Below are positions 1 through 5,507 of a stretch of 11,630 nucleotides of DNA, piece by piece (within the stretch, counting starts at the first letter, position 1; each line of letters begins with the position of its first letter). A model generated the notes under the pieces. That model did no database searches and was not told the origin of the DNA. It was given only the letters and a program-made list of their open reading frames with translations. The stretch comes from Alkalibaculum bacchi (GTDB taxonomy: Bacteria > Bacillota > Clostridia > Eubacteriales > Alkalibacteraceae), in contig NZ_CALNCS010000209.1 in assembly GCF_937875145.1 (NCBI RefSeq), positions 1-11,630 of the forward strand, written 5' to 3'. A program made the translations under genes and the position numbers.

Positions 1-177
1 GGTGGTTTTATGTTTCGCCCTTAAGGGCTCAACAGGCTAAAGCCTACAAATAAAACCGTATGCTTATAGCATACGGTTTTTTGTTTTCGCAAACGAATGA
101 GCCAAGCAAAACTCGTTTTTATTTGGCGAGTGGCACGACCTTAAAATCGATGCGGGAGATTCTAAGGTTAGAACGAA
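1..177. repeat. Hairpin-rich non-coding block, possible dispersed structured element
   Basis: No convincing gene lies here. On the plus strand, 4-57 folds as a three-way junction: GGTTTTAT (4-11) pairs with ATAAAACC (50-57), enclosing the palindrome GCCCTTAAGGGC (17-28) and the hairpin AGGCTAAAGCCT (34-45). A strong terminator hairpin follows at 52-82 and shares the 3' arm of the junction stem. Further right, GCCAA (101-105) and TTGGC (133-137) can pair, as can the CTCG/CGAG pair around them, and TTCTAA-GG-TTAGAA lies at 160-173. The block begins at the stop codon of the truncated corrinoid-cap gene. The density of pairing suggests a mobile or repeated intergenic element or the 3' end of a structured RNA entering from the left; that is inference. 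Confidence 0.4.
52..86. terminator. Bidirectional intrinsic terminator
   Basis: A perfect 12-bp stem, AAAACCGTATGC (52-63) with GCATACGGTTTT (69-80), has a 5-base loop. It is followed by TT-G-TTTT on the plus strand, and the A-rich 5' arm gives a short T-run on the minus strand. It can end transcripts entering from the left and also the minus-strand operon that stops at 178. Confidence 0.75.
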
Positions 178-459
178 CTACAGATACATAGCCATATCAA
201 TCATCATTTTGTCTAAAATATCCCTTATAACTATAATATGCTTAATATTATAGTCTCCGCATTCAAATCTTTTCGTTACACGGTCTACCCCATCTTTCAT
301 AGCTTTTATAAAAACTTCTTTCATATTTTCATCTAAATCACCATTTACAAAACTTTGGTATATATGAATAATTTGATCTTTATCTAAATTTGCCACAACT
401 TTTGATAATTCATCGTAATCTACAATACTTTCATTGTTTTTTACCCCTATAGTTTTCAT
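178..459 (-). CDS. Truncated corrinoid protein: stand-alone B12-binding cap domain
   Basis: A 93-aa product. Residues about 14-93 match the four-helix cap (B12-binding_2 / methionine-synthase cap) of methyltransferase cognate corrinoid proteins: LSKVVANLDKDQIIHIYQ, then GVDRVTKRFECGDYNIKHIIV, then the closing helix. In that family the cap is followed by a Rossmann cobalamin-binding domain with DxHxxG. Here translation stops directly after the last cap helix, and none of the three minus-strand frames in 1-177 encodes a B12 domain. The start was chosen at 459 because AAAGGAGA lies 9 bases before it; the reading frame stays open to 570, but without a comparable ribosome binding site. It lies 135 bases downstream of the CHR transporter pair. 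Without the lower domain it should not hold cobalamin, so it is a gene remnant or a helix-bundle protein with another role. A URO-D-type methyltransferase, the usual partner family, lies at 8702-9703. Confidence 0.7.
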   Translation of the reverse strand: MKTIGVKNNESIVDYDELSKVVANLDKDQIIHIYQSFVNGDLDENMKEVFIKAMKDGVDRVTKRFECGDYNIKHIIVIRDILDKMMIDMAMYL

Positions 460-594
460 AGCACTTTTTCTCCTTTTACTATTGCTAATGTTTTTAAATA
501 TATCTAATATATATTCGACATAGGGTTCGAATATTCTACTTTTTTGACGATAATGTAAACCGCAAAGCAAAATTTTATCCCTTACACTTTCCTT

Positions 595-1161
595 TTACGA
601 CACAAATGGATACAAAATAACACCTAATCCAAATCCCATGACGATGAGCCAGAGTTCGTTAATCCTACCTTTTCGAAGTAAGTACAATCCACCAGCACAA
701 ATGAAGACAGACCATATATTAAAATTTTCTATGACAATGCTTCCATCTCCATTATTGAAGATTCCCGTCAAAAAAAGAGTAATTGCTGCAGCCGCGATTA
801 AGCCTATTGCTGTAGGTCTTAAGGAAGATAAGAAGCTTTGTACTAAATTTTGATTTTTATATTTTAAATAAAATCGCGCTACTACAATACATATAAACAT
901 AGCAGGAGTACACAGACCTAGTGTAGCAATAATAGAACCTGGTACTCCTGCAATTAAAGTACCTACAAAGGTGGCAACATTAATTGCCATAGGCCCTGGT
1001 GCTATTCCTTCTAGGGCAATGATGTCCGCATATTGCTGTGCTGTAATCCAAGCGTTGTTTTGAACTACTGCATCATAGATCAAAGGTAAAGAAGCGTATC
1101 CTCCTCCAAAGGTGAAAATGGCCACTTTAAAAAACTCAAAATATAGTAATAGGTAAATCAT
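595..1161 (-). CDS. Chromate-type (CHR family) transporter, short subunit 2
   Basis: A 188-aa membrane protein equal to one CHR half-domain. It has the family signature near the N-terminus (FTFGGGYASLPLI, residues about 17-29), then APGPMAINVATFVG (about 54-67), and several hydrophobic segments up to the C-terminus. Short CHR proteins are encoded as pairs and are taken to assemble into one transporter equivalent to full-length ChrA, which exports chromate by proton-coupled transport; substrates of many clostridial pairs are untested. Its ATG overlaps the stop of the preceding CHR gene in an ATGA (1158-1161). No good Shine-Dalgarno is seen, so translational coupling is likely. A clear terminator is not seen right after its stop. 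Confidence 0.88.
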   Translation of the reverse strand: MIYLLLYFEFFKVAIFTFGGGYASLPLIYDAVVQNNAWITAQQYADIIALEGIAPGPMAINVATFVGTLIAGVPGSIIATLGLCTPAMFICIVVARFYLKYKNQNLVQSFLSSLRPTAIGLIAAAAITLFLTGIFNNGDGSIVIENFNIWSVFICAGGLYLLRKGRINELWLIVMGFGLGVILYPFVS

Positions 1162-1745
1162 TTTTTGGTTGAGCCCCCCATCTTCTTCGATAATAAAACC
1201 ATCTGTATTACCGTCCCTAGTACTCCACAGAATAAAATAATGAGAACTGTGTTAATGTTTAAAACAAAATCTAAAACAAAGGCTAAAATCATAATGGAAA
1301 TAGGAAGCCAATACTTATCCCTTAGAATTTTTCCCGAGTAATTTATAAGTACATTAATCATAATGGCCCCTACTACAGCCTGAGCACCTTTTAATCCATT
1401 ACGCACAATAATATTGTCACTAAATAGGGTATAAAAGGTTGAGATTATGGCCACTGTAACCAAGGGCGGAAGGATTGCTGCTGTCACTGCCACAATAGAA
1501 CCCTTTAGGCCAAATAAGTTATAACCTACCATAATAGAAGCATTTACTGTGAAAACTCCTGGGCTCGTCTGAGACATTGCCAAGATATCAATCATTTCTT
1601 CTTCTTTAATCCATTTTAATTCGTCTACAAATTTTGTATGCATCAATGGAACAATAACATAGCCCCCTCCAAAGGTTAGAGCACTAATTAAAAAAATCTC
1701 TTTAAATAGATTCCATAATAGATGGTTTTTTATTTTGTCTACCAT
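1158..1745 (-). CDS. Chromate-type (CHR family) transporter, short subunit 1
   Basis: A 195-aa half-size CHR membrane protein with LTFGGGYVIVPLMH (residues about 23-36) and the SQTSPGVFTVNASIMVGYN motif in the middle, followed by hydrophobic helices. It is the upstream member of a CHR pair, sharing ATGA with subunit 2. The two differ clearly in sequence, as expected for inward- and outward-oriented halves of an antiparallel pair. I chose the start at 1745, where AAAGGTG lies about 5 bases upstream and the protein then begins like other family members. A start at 1790 (15 residues longer, with GAGGT about 11 bases upstream) is possible. The start codon at 1745 overlaps the stop of the small ORF 1739-1900. 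The substrate could be chromate, sulfate or another oxyanion. Confidence 0.88.
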   Translation of the reverse strand: MVDKIKNHLLWNLFKEIFLISALTFGGGYVIVPLMHTKFVDELKWIKEEEMIDILAMSQTSPGVFTVNASIMVGYNLFGLKGSIVAVTAAILPPLVTVAIISTFYTLFSDNIIVRNGLKGAQAVVGAIMINVLINYSGKILRDKYWLPISIMILAFVLDFVLNINTVLIILFCGVLGTVIQMVLLSKKMGGSTKK

Positions 1746-1900
1746 ACAAACACCTTTTTCTTTCGTGATTTTACCGCTGAACGAATCCACATTAAGACCA
1801 TTACCTCTATAGGCAGACAGTTAAGTCCAGTATAAACTCGACTACACTTCAGTAGAGGACTAATCAACTCACTAAAAGAAGTCTCATTCAATAATTGCAT
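1739..1900 (-). CDS. Unrecognised 53-aa small ORF filling the operon gap
   Basis: This ORF exactly fills the space between the QueG-like gene and the CHR pair. The upstream stop TGA (1902-1904) is followed by one A and then this ATG (1898-1900). AGGA lies 7 bases before the start. The stop overlaps the next start in ATGGTAG (1739-1745). The product starts MQLLNETSFSELISPLLK, is hydrophobic in the middle (LPIEVMVLMWI), and ends in a basic run (KSRKKKVFVW). I do not recognise a family. The junction geometry, like that of the neighbouring genes, supports translation and coupling to the CHR genes. A non-coding spacer that is open by chance, or an alternative CHR start at 1790 inside it, cannot be excluded. 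Confidence 0.4.
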   Translation of the reverse strand: MQLLNETSFSELISPLLKCSRVYTGLNCLPIEVMVLMWIRSAVKSRKKKVFVW

Positions 1901-1901
1901 T

Positions 1902-2567
1902 TCATCTTCCTACAGGACACGTTTTAATGCAAATACCACAAACAGAGCCCCGGCCTATGTGTTGATAGTATTCCTTCATATGAGTGCTACAACCATGAGC
2001 ATCATATAATTCTTTTCTCTCCATACCTTGGGTCCAATTTTGTCCTTGAATGGCCATAGCAGGGCAAGAATCCACACAGATTTTACAATTACCACAAGAA
2101 GATTCTGTAACAGGAGTGCCTACTGGCAATTCCATATCTGTTAATATGGTTCCTAATCGAACTCTTGGACCATATTGATGATGAATGAATAAGGCACTCT
2201 TGCCAATCCAGCCTAGACCTGCAAGCGTTGCTGCAGTCTTATGAGGAAATGCGCCATAATAAGATTTGTTGTGTAATGATTGAGATGCCGGGATAGGTAT
2301 CGCACCAAATCCGCAATTTTGAAGAGCGATCGTCGTCCTTAACATAATTTCATTGAGATGATAATTTACACTGCGATAATGAGAAAAATAGGTATCGGTT
2401 GGTTCACCTATAATATCATCTATAATCCCATTAGATAATTGAACCACTAAAGTAATGGCGTAATGATATTTTGACCAATTTGAGGGTACTACTTCCTCTA
2501 CATCACTAAATCCCACATGGCTTATTCCCAATTCTTTTATAAATTCTATTAAATTATGACTGTTCAT
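1902..2567 (-). CDS. QueG-like double [4Fe-4S] cluster protein (short form)
   Basis: A 221-aa cytosolic protein related to the catalytic part of epoxyqueuosine reductase QueG and to reductive dehalogenase-type iron-sulfur proteins. It has the family motif HKTAATLAGLGWIGKSAL (residues 109-126) and two 4Fe-4S clusters: cysteines 158, 161, 164 and 168, then Cys193 and cysteines 210, 213 and 217. It ends four residues after the last cysteine, so the C-terminal HEAT-like tRNA-binding region of QueG (about 350-380 aa) is absent, and I cannot place the catalytic Asp of QueG. It is therefore probably not the queuosine enzyme but a family member of unknown substrate, possibly cobalamin-dependent. The start at 2567 has AGGTGG 5 bases upstream; a GTG three codons earlier is less likely. 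It overlaps the rlmN end by 14 bases. Confidence 0.8.
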   Translation of the reverse strand: MNSHNLIEFIKELGISHVGFSDVEEVVPSNWSKYHYAITLVVQLSNGIIDDIIGEPTDTYFSHYRSVNYHLNEIMLRTTIALQNCGFGAIPIPASQSLHNKSYYGAFPHKTAATLAGLGWIGKSALFIHHQYGPRVRLGTILTDMELPVGTPVTESSCGNCKICVDSCPAMAIQGQNWTQGMERKELYDAHGCSTHMKEYYQHIGRGSVCGICIKTCPVGR

Positions 2568-3627
2568 GTATACCACCTAATATTGTTTTTGTTCTCAATT
2601 GTCCACAGGCTGCATCTATATCTGTGCCATGTTCATGACGTATTTTACAATTAATATTGCTCTTTTTTAAGATATCATAAAAATACAATAGAGAAGAATG
2701 CTCACTTCTCTTGTATTGGCTATGTTCGTCTACAGGATTATAAGGTATTAGATTTACGTAAATATTACCTTTTATTTCTTTGAGTAATGAGGCTAGTTCT
2801 AAAGCATCCTCTTTTTTATCATTTACTTCCTTTAGTAAGATATATTCAATAGTCACTCTGCGTTTTGTCTTACTAATATAGTACTTTATGGAATCCATGA
2901 GCTTTTCTATAGAATAGGTAGAGTTAATTTTCATAATTTTTGTTCTCATTTTATCATTAGGGGAGTGAAGAGATATCGCCAAGTTTACTGGAAAATTGAT
3001 CTCGGCAAATTTACAGATTTTACTTGGAATGCCACTTGTAGAAACTGTAATACAGCGACCTGGAATAGCAAGACCTTTGTGATCTAATATAATCTCTATA
3101 AAATATATGATATTAGAAAAATTATCAAAGGGCTCACCTATACCCATAATTACCACATTACTTATCCTTTCACCTTGTTCCTTATTGTCTAGATAAAGCT
3201 GAACCTGCATAATTTGTCCTACTATTTCACCACTAGAAAGATCTCGTTCTTTACTCAGTAAACCGCTTGCACAAAAACTACAACCCATGTTACAACCTAC
3301 TTGGGAAGTGACACAAACAGATATACCGTACTCATATTTCATCATAACCGTTTCAATTAAATGACCATCTTTTAATTGAAATAAAAATTTAATAGTACCA
3401 TCACTTGATTCCTGCTTTTCATATAAATTCAAACATCGTATATAAAAATGTTCTTCGAGTAATCGCAAACATTCTTCTTTTAAATCTATCATATCCCTAA
3501 ATTCAAAAACTCTCTTGCGATAAAGATAGTCCCAAATTTGAGATGCTCTATATTTTGTATGACCTTTTTCTATGATCCAATAAGTTAGTTCACTATAGGT
3601 CAAATCGTATATATTTCTTTTATCCAT
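2554..3627 (-). CDS. rlmN: 23S rRNA A2503 / tRNA A37 C2-methyltransferase RlmN
   Basis: A 357-aa radical-SAM enzyme that methylates C2 of A2503 in 23S rRNA and, in the family, A37 of some tRNAs. It carries the CxxxCxxC cluster motif (Cys112, Cys116, Cys119) and both extra cysteines needed for the methyl-transfer mechanism: Cys105, seven residues before the cluster, and Cys341 in DIDAACGQLRTK near the C-terminus. GEPFDN (164-169), ISLHSPNDKMR and NLIPYNPV are typical of the RlmN/Cfr family. The CASG after the cluster and the ACGQLR end favour RlmN over Cfr. Length is normal. The start has AGAGGAC just upstream and a candidate -10 TATAAT (minus strand, 3681-3686) without a good -35. It is the first gene of the minus-strand operon. 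Genomes of this type may carry a second rlmN. Confidence 0.93.
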   Translation of the reverse strand: MDKRNIYDLTYSELTYWIIEKGHTKYRASQIWDYLYRKRVFEFRDMIDLKEECLRLLEEHFYIRCLNLYEKQESSDGTIKFLFQLKDGHLIETVMMKYEYGISVCVTSQVGCNMGCSFCASGLLSKERDLSSGEIVGQIMQVQLYLDNKEQGERISNVVIMGIGEPFDNFSNIIYFIEIILDHKGLAIPGRCITVSTSGIPSKICKFAEINFPVNLAISLHSPNDKMRTKIMKINSTYSIEKLMDSIKYYISKTKRRVTIEYILLKEVNDKKEDALELASLLKEIKGNIYVNLIPYNPVDEHSQYKRSEHSSLLYFYDILKKSNINCKIRHEHGTDIDAACGQLRTKTILGGIHEQS

Positions 3628-3799
3628 TTTGTCCTCTTTCTTGGCTTATGAAAATTACTGTTATTCTATCATAATACCATATTATAGCGCTTTTTATATG
3701 GGTTAATGACCTAGCATTAAAAATAATTAAAAGCTATCACCAATTTTAATGGTTTTACGTACTATATATAGAAATTTAATATAATTAGGAGGTTGTAAA

Positions 3800-3952
3800 A
3801 TGTCTTGTTTTTTTGATCAACTTGATTGTTCTACACTATTAATGTTCTTCTTATTGTTAATTGTATTATTTGACAGCTGTGGTATTTGTGGAGATGATAA
3901 TGAAACATTATTGTTCTTCTTCTTGTTATTAGTAATTTTATTCACAAAATAA
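3800..3952 (+). CDS. Small hydrophobic Cys-containing protein with duplicated Leu/Phe segment
   Basis: A 50-aa ORF with a perfect TAGGAGG-type ribosome binding site 7-8 bases before ATG and its own strong terminator 22 bases after the stop. The protein opens MSCFFDQLDCS, then repeats the same hydrophobic segment twice: TLLMFFLLLIVLF (residues 12-24) and TLLFFFLLLVILF (36-48), separated by DSCGICGDDNE. Four cysteines lie at 3, 10, 27 and 30. It resembles the very short, Cys- and Phe/Leu-rich miniproteins found in spore-forming Clostridia, some near coat genes; a spore or membrane role is inference. No sporulation sigma-factor promoter could be assigned with confidence. It is transcribed alone, divergent from rlmN. 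Confidence 0.75.
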   Translation: MSCFFDQLDCSTLLMFFLLLIVLFDSCGICGDDNETLLFFFLLLVILFTK

Positions 3953-3974
3953 TTAACACTAGAGAGAACATAAG

Positions 3975-4003
3975 AAAGCCACCTGTTGCAGGTGGCTTTT
4001 CTA
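3975..4003 (+). terminator. Intrinsic terminator of the 50-aa protein gene
   Basis: A perfect 11-bp stem, AAAGCCACCTG (3975-3985) with CAGGTGGCTTT (3989-3999), has a 3-base loop followed by TCT. The A-run before it gives partial activity on the minus strand, where it would also follow the 69-aa gene. Confidence 0.85.
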
Positions 4004-4068
4004 GTCTTTAAAGCTTAACTCCTTTACATAACCATCATAAAAAATCACAGTATTTTCAAAAACATTAA

Positions 4069-4278
4069 TTACTTATGCTTATTTTCAACTTTTGCAATTT
4101 GTTTTTTATAGTTTTCAATTTCCTTATCAAACTCTGAAAATTGTTCTGATACTTCATTGCTCCAAAGATGCAATCCATCTTGATTAAATGTGATTTTTTT
4201 CTCAAGCTCAACGTCCTTAAGGTTTTCTTTTAGATCTAATAGTCTACGTTTTTTTGAATCTGAGTAATTGCTTTTCAT
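4069..4278 (-). CDS. Hypothetical 69-aa charged, helical protein
   Basis: Not recognised. The product is strongly charged: a basic N-terminus (MKSNYSDSKKRR), then Lys/Glu-rich heptad-like stretches (residues about 10-30 and 43-69) with a short central segment FNQDGLHLWSNEV. It has no signal peptide or membrane segment, so a small cytosolic coiled-coil or DNA/spore-associated protein is plausible. GGGAGG lies 9 bases before the ATG, which supports translation. It is a single gene between the terminator at 3975-4003 (convergent neighbour) and the His-rich gene unit upstream. No promoter is obvious in the AT-rich upstream DNA. Confidence 0.6.
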   Translation of the reverse strand: MKSNYSDSKKRRLLDLKENLKDVELEKKITFNQDGLHLWSNEVSEQFSEFDKEIENYKKQIAKVENKHK

Positions 4279-4631
4279 AATACTTGACCTCCCTATAAAA
4301 ATATTTTTTCGGGTTCTGTTCTTCTCTTAAATGAATTTAAAATAGACAATCTTTTTTGCCAAATATGAATTTTAAAACAAATTTGTTCTTACAAGTATTA
4401 TTCTTTGCCTATTTAATCAAAGTAAACGATGTAAGTATAGGAAAATAAAACAATTATTGAATTAGCATTTTTGGATTAGAATAATGAGGTGTAGATATGA
4501 CATATAATACAAAAATCAACTTTTGAGAATATTCAGTATTATATGGTGAAAACTAAAGATACGTACTTAGATCGTTATATTCATAATGTGGTAAAGGAGA
4601 CAGATATATGAAAAAGCGCACTTTTATAGTT
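4279..4631. other. Intergenic stretch with only micro-ORFs
   Basis: About 350 AT-rich bases between two minus-strand units. On the plus strand there is a 36-codon open stretch ending in VKTKDTYLDRYIHNVVKETDI (stop near 4610), overlapped by a 10-codon ORF, MKKRTFIVKK, preceded by AAAGGAG. These could be remains of a decayed gene or a short leader peptide. Nothing here is recognised and no clear promoter is seen. Confidence 0.3.
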
Positions 4632-4660
4632 AAAAAATGAGTAGTACCATACCTACTCAT
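4632..4660 (-). terminator. Intrinsic terminator of the His-rich protein gene
   Basis: On the minus strand an 8-bp stem, ATGAGTAG with CTACTCAT (arms 4637-4644 and 4653-4660), with an 8-base loop is followed by a run of six T. It lies 13 bases after the stop of the gene at 4674. Confidence 0.75.
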
Positions 4661-4673
4661 CTTCAAAAATTAG

Positions 4674-4982
4674 TTATTTTATTTTTTCTTTTGCTATTGC
4701 TAAAAATTCATTGGCCTTTTTTATGCATTCTACGGCTTCTCCAATAGCTTTACCTGTTTCTTCTTTGCCCATAGCTATTGCCTTTTGAGACCACTCGCTA
4801 AAATCTTTTGCATGATCTTCATTGTGATCTACCCAATGACTTAGAAGTATATTTAATTTTTTAAAATCAGCATCTCCTGATTCGTGAGAATGAGTGTGAT
4901 CATGTGAGTGACCATGGCTGTGGTCATGTTCATGTGAATGAGTATGATCGTGCTCGTGTGAATGATCGTGATTTTGAACCAT
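4674..4982 (-). CDS. Histidine-rich metal-binding protein
   Basis: A 102-aa cytosolic protein. Residues 5-33 carry 15 histidines at every second position, alternating with Asp, Ser, Glu, Thr and one Gly. After a short linker (ESGDADFKK) comes a helical domain (about 40-102) opening LLSHWVDHNEDHAKDFSEW, with three further histidines, and ending in an amphipathic helix. Such His tracts bind Ni, Zn or Co in metallochaperones and storage proteins (as in HypB, UreE or ZnuA-type loops); the C-terminal domain resembles small helical domains seen with metal-handling proteins. The start is fixed by AGGAGG 7 bases upstream. It is a single-gene unit with its own terminator. The inverted repeats upstream suggest metal-responsive control, which is inference. 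The metal cannot be told from sequence. Confidence 0.75.
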   Translation of the reverse strand: MVQNHDHSHEHDHTHSHEHDHSHGHSHDHTHSHESGDADFKKLNILLSHWVDHNEDHAKDFSEWSQKAIAMGKEETGKAIGEAVECIKKANEFLAIAKEKIK

Positions 4983-5014
4983 ATTCTTTCCTCCTTCGTT
5001 TCATTTTATGACTC

Positions 5015-5029
5015 TATTATATCATAATA
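5015..5029 (-). promoter_or_regulatory. Palindrome overlapping a candidate -10 of the His-rich gene
   Basis: TATTAT-ATC-ATAATA is a perfect 6-bp dyad. On the minus strand it contains TATAAT (5016-5021), about 35 bases before the start codon. It could be an operator over the -10, but AT-rich dyads are common by chance and no good -35 accompanies it. Confidence 0.25.
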
Positions 5030-5094
5030 TATATAGATTACCCTCAATGCTTTTCCCATTTTGAATAAATACATTTTTATAATACTTATATCTA

Positions 5095-5131
5095 TTATCA
5101 GATAGTCAAGTTCTATCTACGTATCTGATAA
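5095..5131. repeat. Long inverted repeat between His-rich gene and symporter leader
   Basis: Perfect 10-bp arms, TTATCAGATA and TATCTGATAA, are separated by 17 bases. Inside lies a second dyad, AGATAG/CTATCT. No T-run follows, so it is not a terminator. The minus-strand TTGACT (5104-5109) within it, with TATTAT 19 bases on (5079-5084), could be a weak promoter for the His-rich gene, making this a candidate operator. Confidence 0.45.
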
Positions 5132-5173
5132 AGACTCTCAAATTATTCATTTTAAGTACACAACATTAACGTA

Positions 5174-5202
5174 TTGAGGTTTCTTCTAAGAGGTGGTATA
5201 AT
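5174..5202 (+). promoter_or_regulatory. Sigma-A promoter of the glycine riboswitch/symporter unit
   Basis: TTGAGG (5174-5179), a 17-base spacer, and consensus TATAAT (5197-5202). The predicted start near 5209 puts the complete riboswitch leader in the transcript. Confidence 0.8.
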
Positions 5203-5231
5203 TATCATCATATTTTGTATTACTGACAATT

Positions 5232-5402
5232 GAATTTCGGATGAAGATTATGGGAGAGAGATATATCATCCGCCGAAGAAGTTACGCTTTCAGGCAAAAG
5301 AACCATAATTGGACGAACCTCTGGAGAGCCTCAATGTGAGCACCGAAGGAGCAAGTTGATTAAAAATTTAATCAGTGAAACTCTCAGGTAAAAGGACAGA
5401 GC
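5232..5402 (+). promoter_or_regulatory. Tandem glycine riboswitch with kink-turn leader
   Basis: Two glycine aptamers lie in the 5' leader of the symporter gene. Aptamer 1 (about 5246-5309) is closed by ATTATGG/CCATAAT and has GGAGAG, CGCCGAAGAAG and TTTCAGGCAAAAGAAC. Aptamer 2 (about 5318-5402) has CTCTGGAGAG, the hallmark CACCGAAGGAGCAA, CTCTCAGGTAAAAGGAC and the closing CAGAG. Leader TTCG (5236-5239) can pair with linker CGAA (5314-5317), with GATGA facing GGA. This is the P0/kink-turn seen in tandem glycine riboswitches. The aptamer 1 arm between CGCCGAAG and TTTCAGG is short. The expression platform is the terminator at 5428-5465. Glycine sensing before an alanine/glycine symporter is a known association. 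Confidence 0.95.
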
Positions 5403-5427
5403 TTAATCTTTTAAGTTATTGAATTTT

Positions 5428-5465
5428 GGGGCCAAATCACGTAGATTTGGTTCCTTTGTCTTTTA
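5428..5465 (+). terminator. Riboswitch expression-platform terminator
   Basis: GGGGCCAAATC (5428-5438) pairs with GATTTGGTTCC (5444-5454), including two G-U pairs, over a 5-base loop and is followed by TTTGTCTTTT. It lies 26 bases after aptamer 2 and 43 bases before the symporter start, so glycine binding probably decides read-through. The direction (on or off) cannot be read from the sequence with certainty. Confidence 0.8.
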
Positions 5466-5507
5466 GAGGCCTTCTTTTACAATTCAATATTAAAAAGGAG
5501 GATAAAA

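Noticed and set aside
1..177. Possible CRISPR array or tRNA cluster in the hairpin-rich block
   Set aside because: There are no regularly spaced direct repeats and no cloverleaf or CCA-end pattern; the pairings are nested hairpins.
638..853. 71-codon plus-strand ORF
   Set aside because: It is antisense to the second CHR gene, has no good ribosome binding site, and its sequence follows from the coding pattern of the membrane protein opposite.
1902..2567. Genuine epoxyqueuosine reductase queG
   Set aside because: The protein stops after the second cluster, lacking the C-terminal tRNA-binding repeats, and the expected catalytic Asp region is not recognisable.
2554..3627. Cfr-type antibiotic-resistance methyltransferase
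   Set aside because: The CASG after the cluster, the GEPFDN motif and the ACGQLR C-terminal end fit RlmN rather than Cfr, and the operon context is housekeeping-like.
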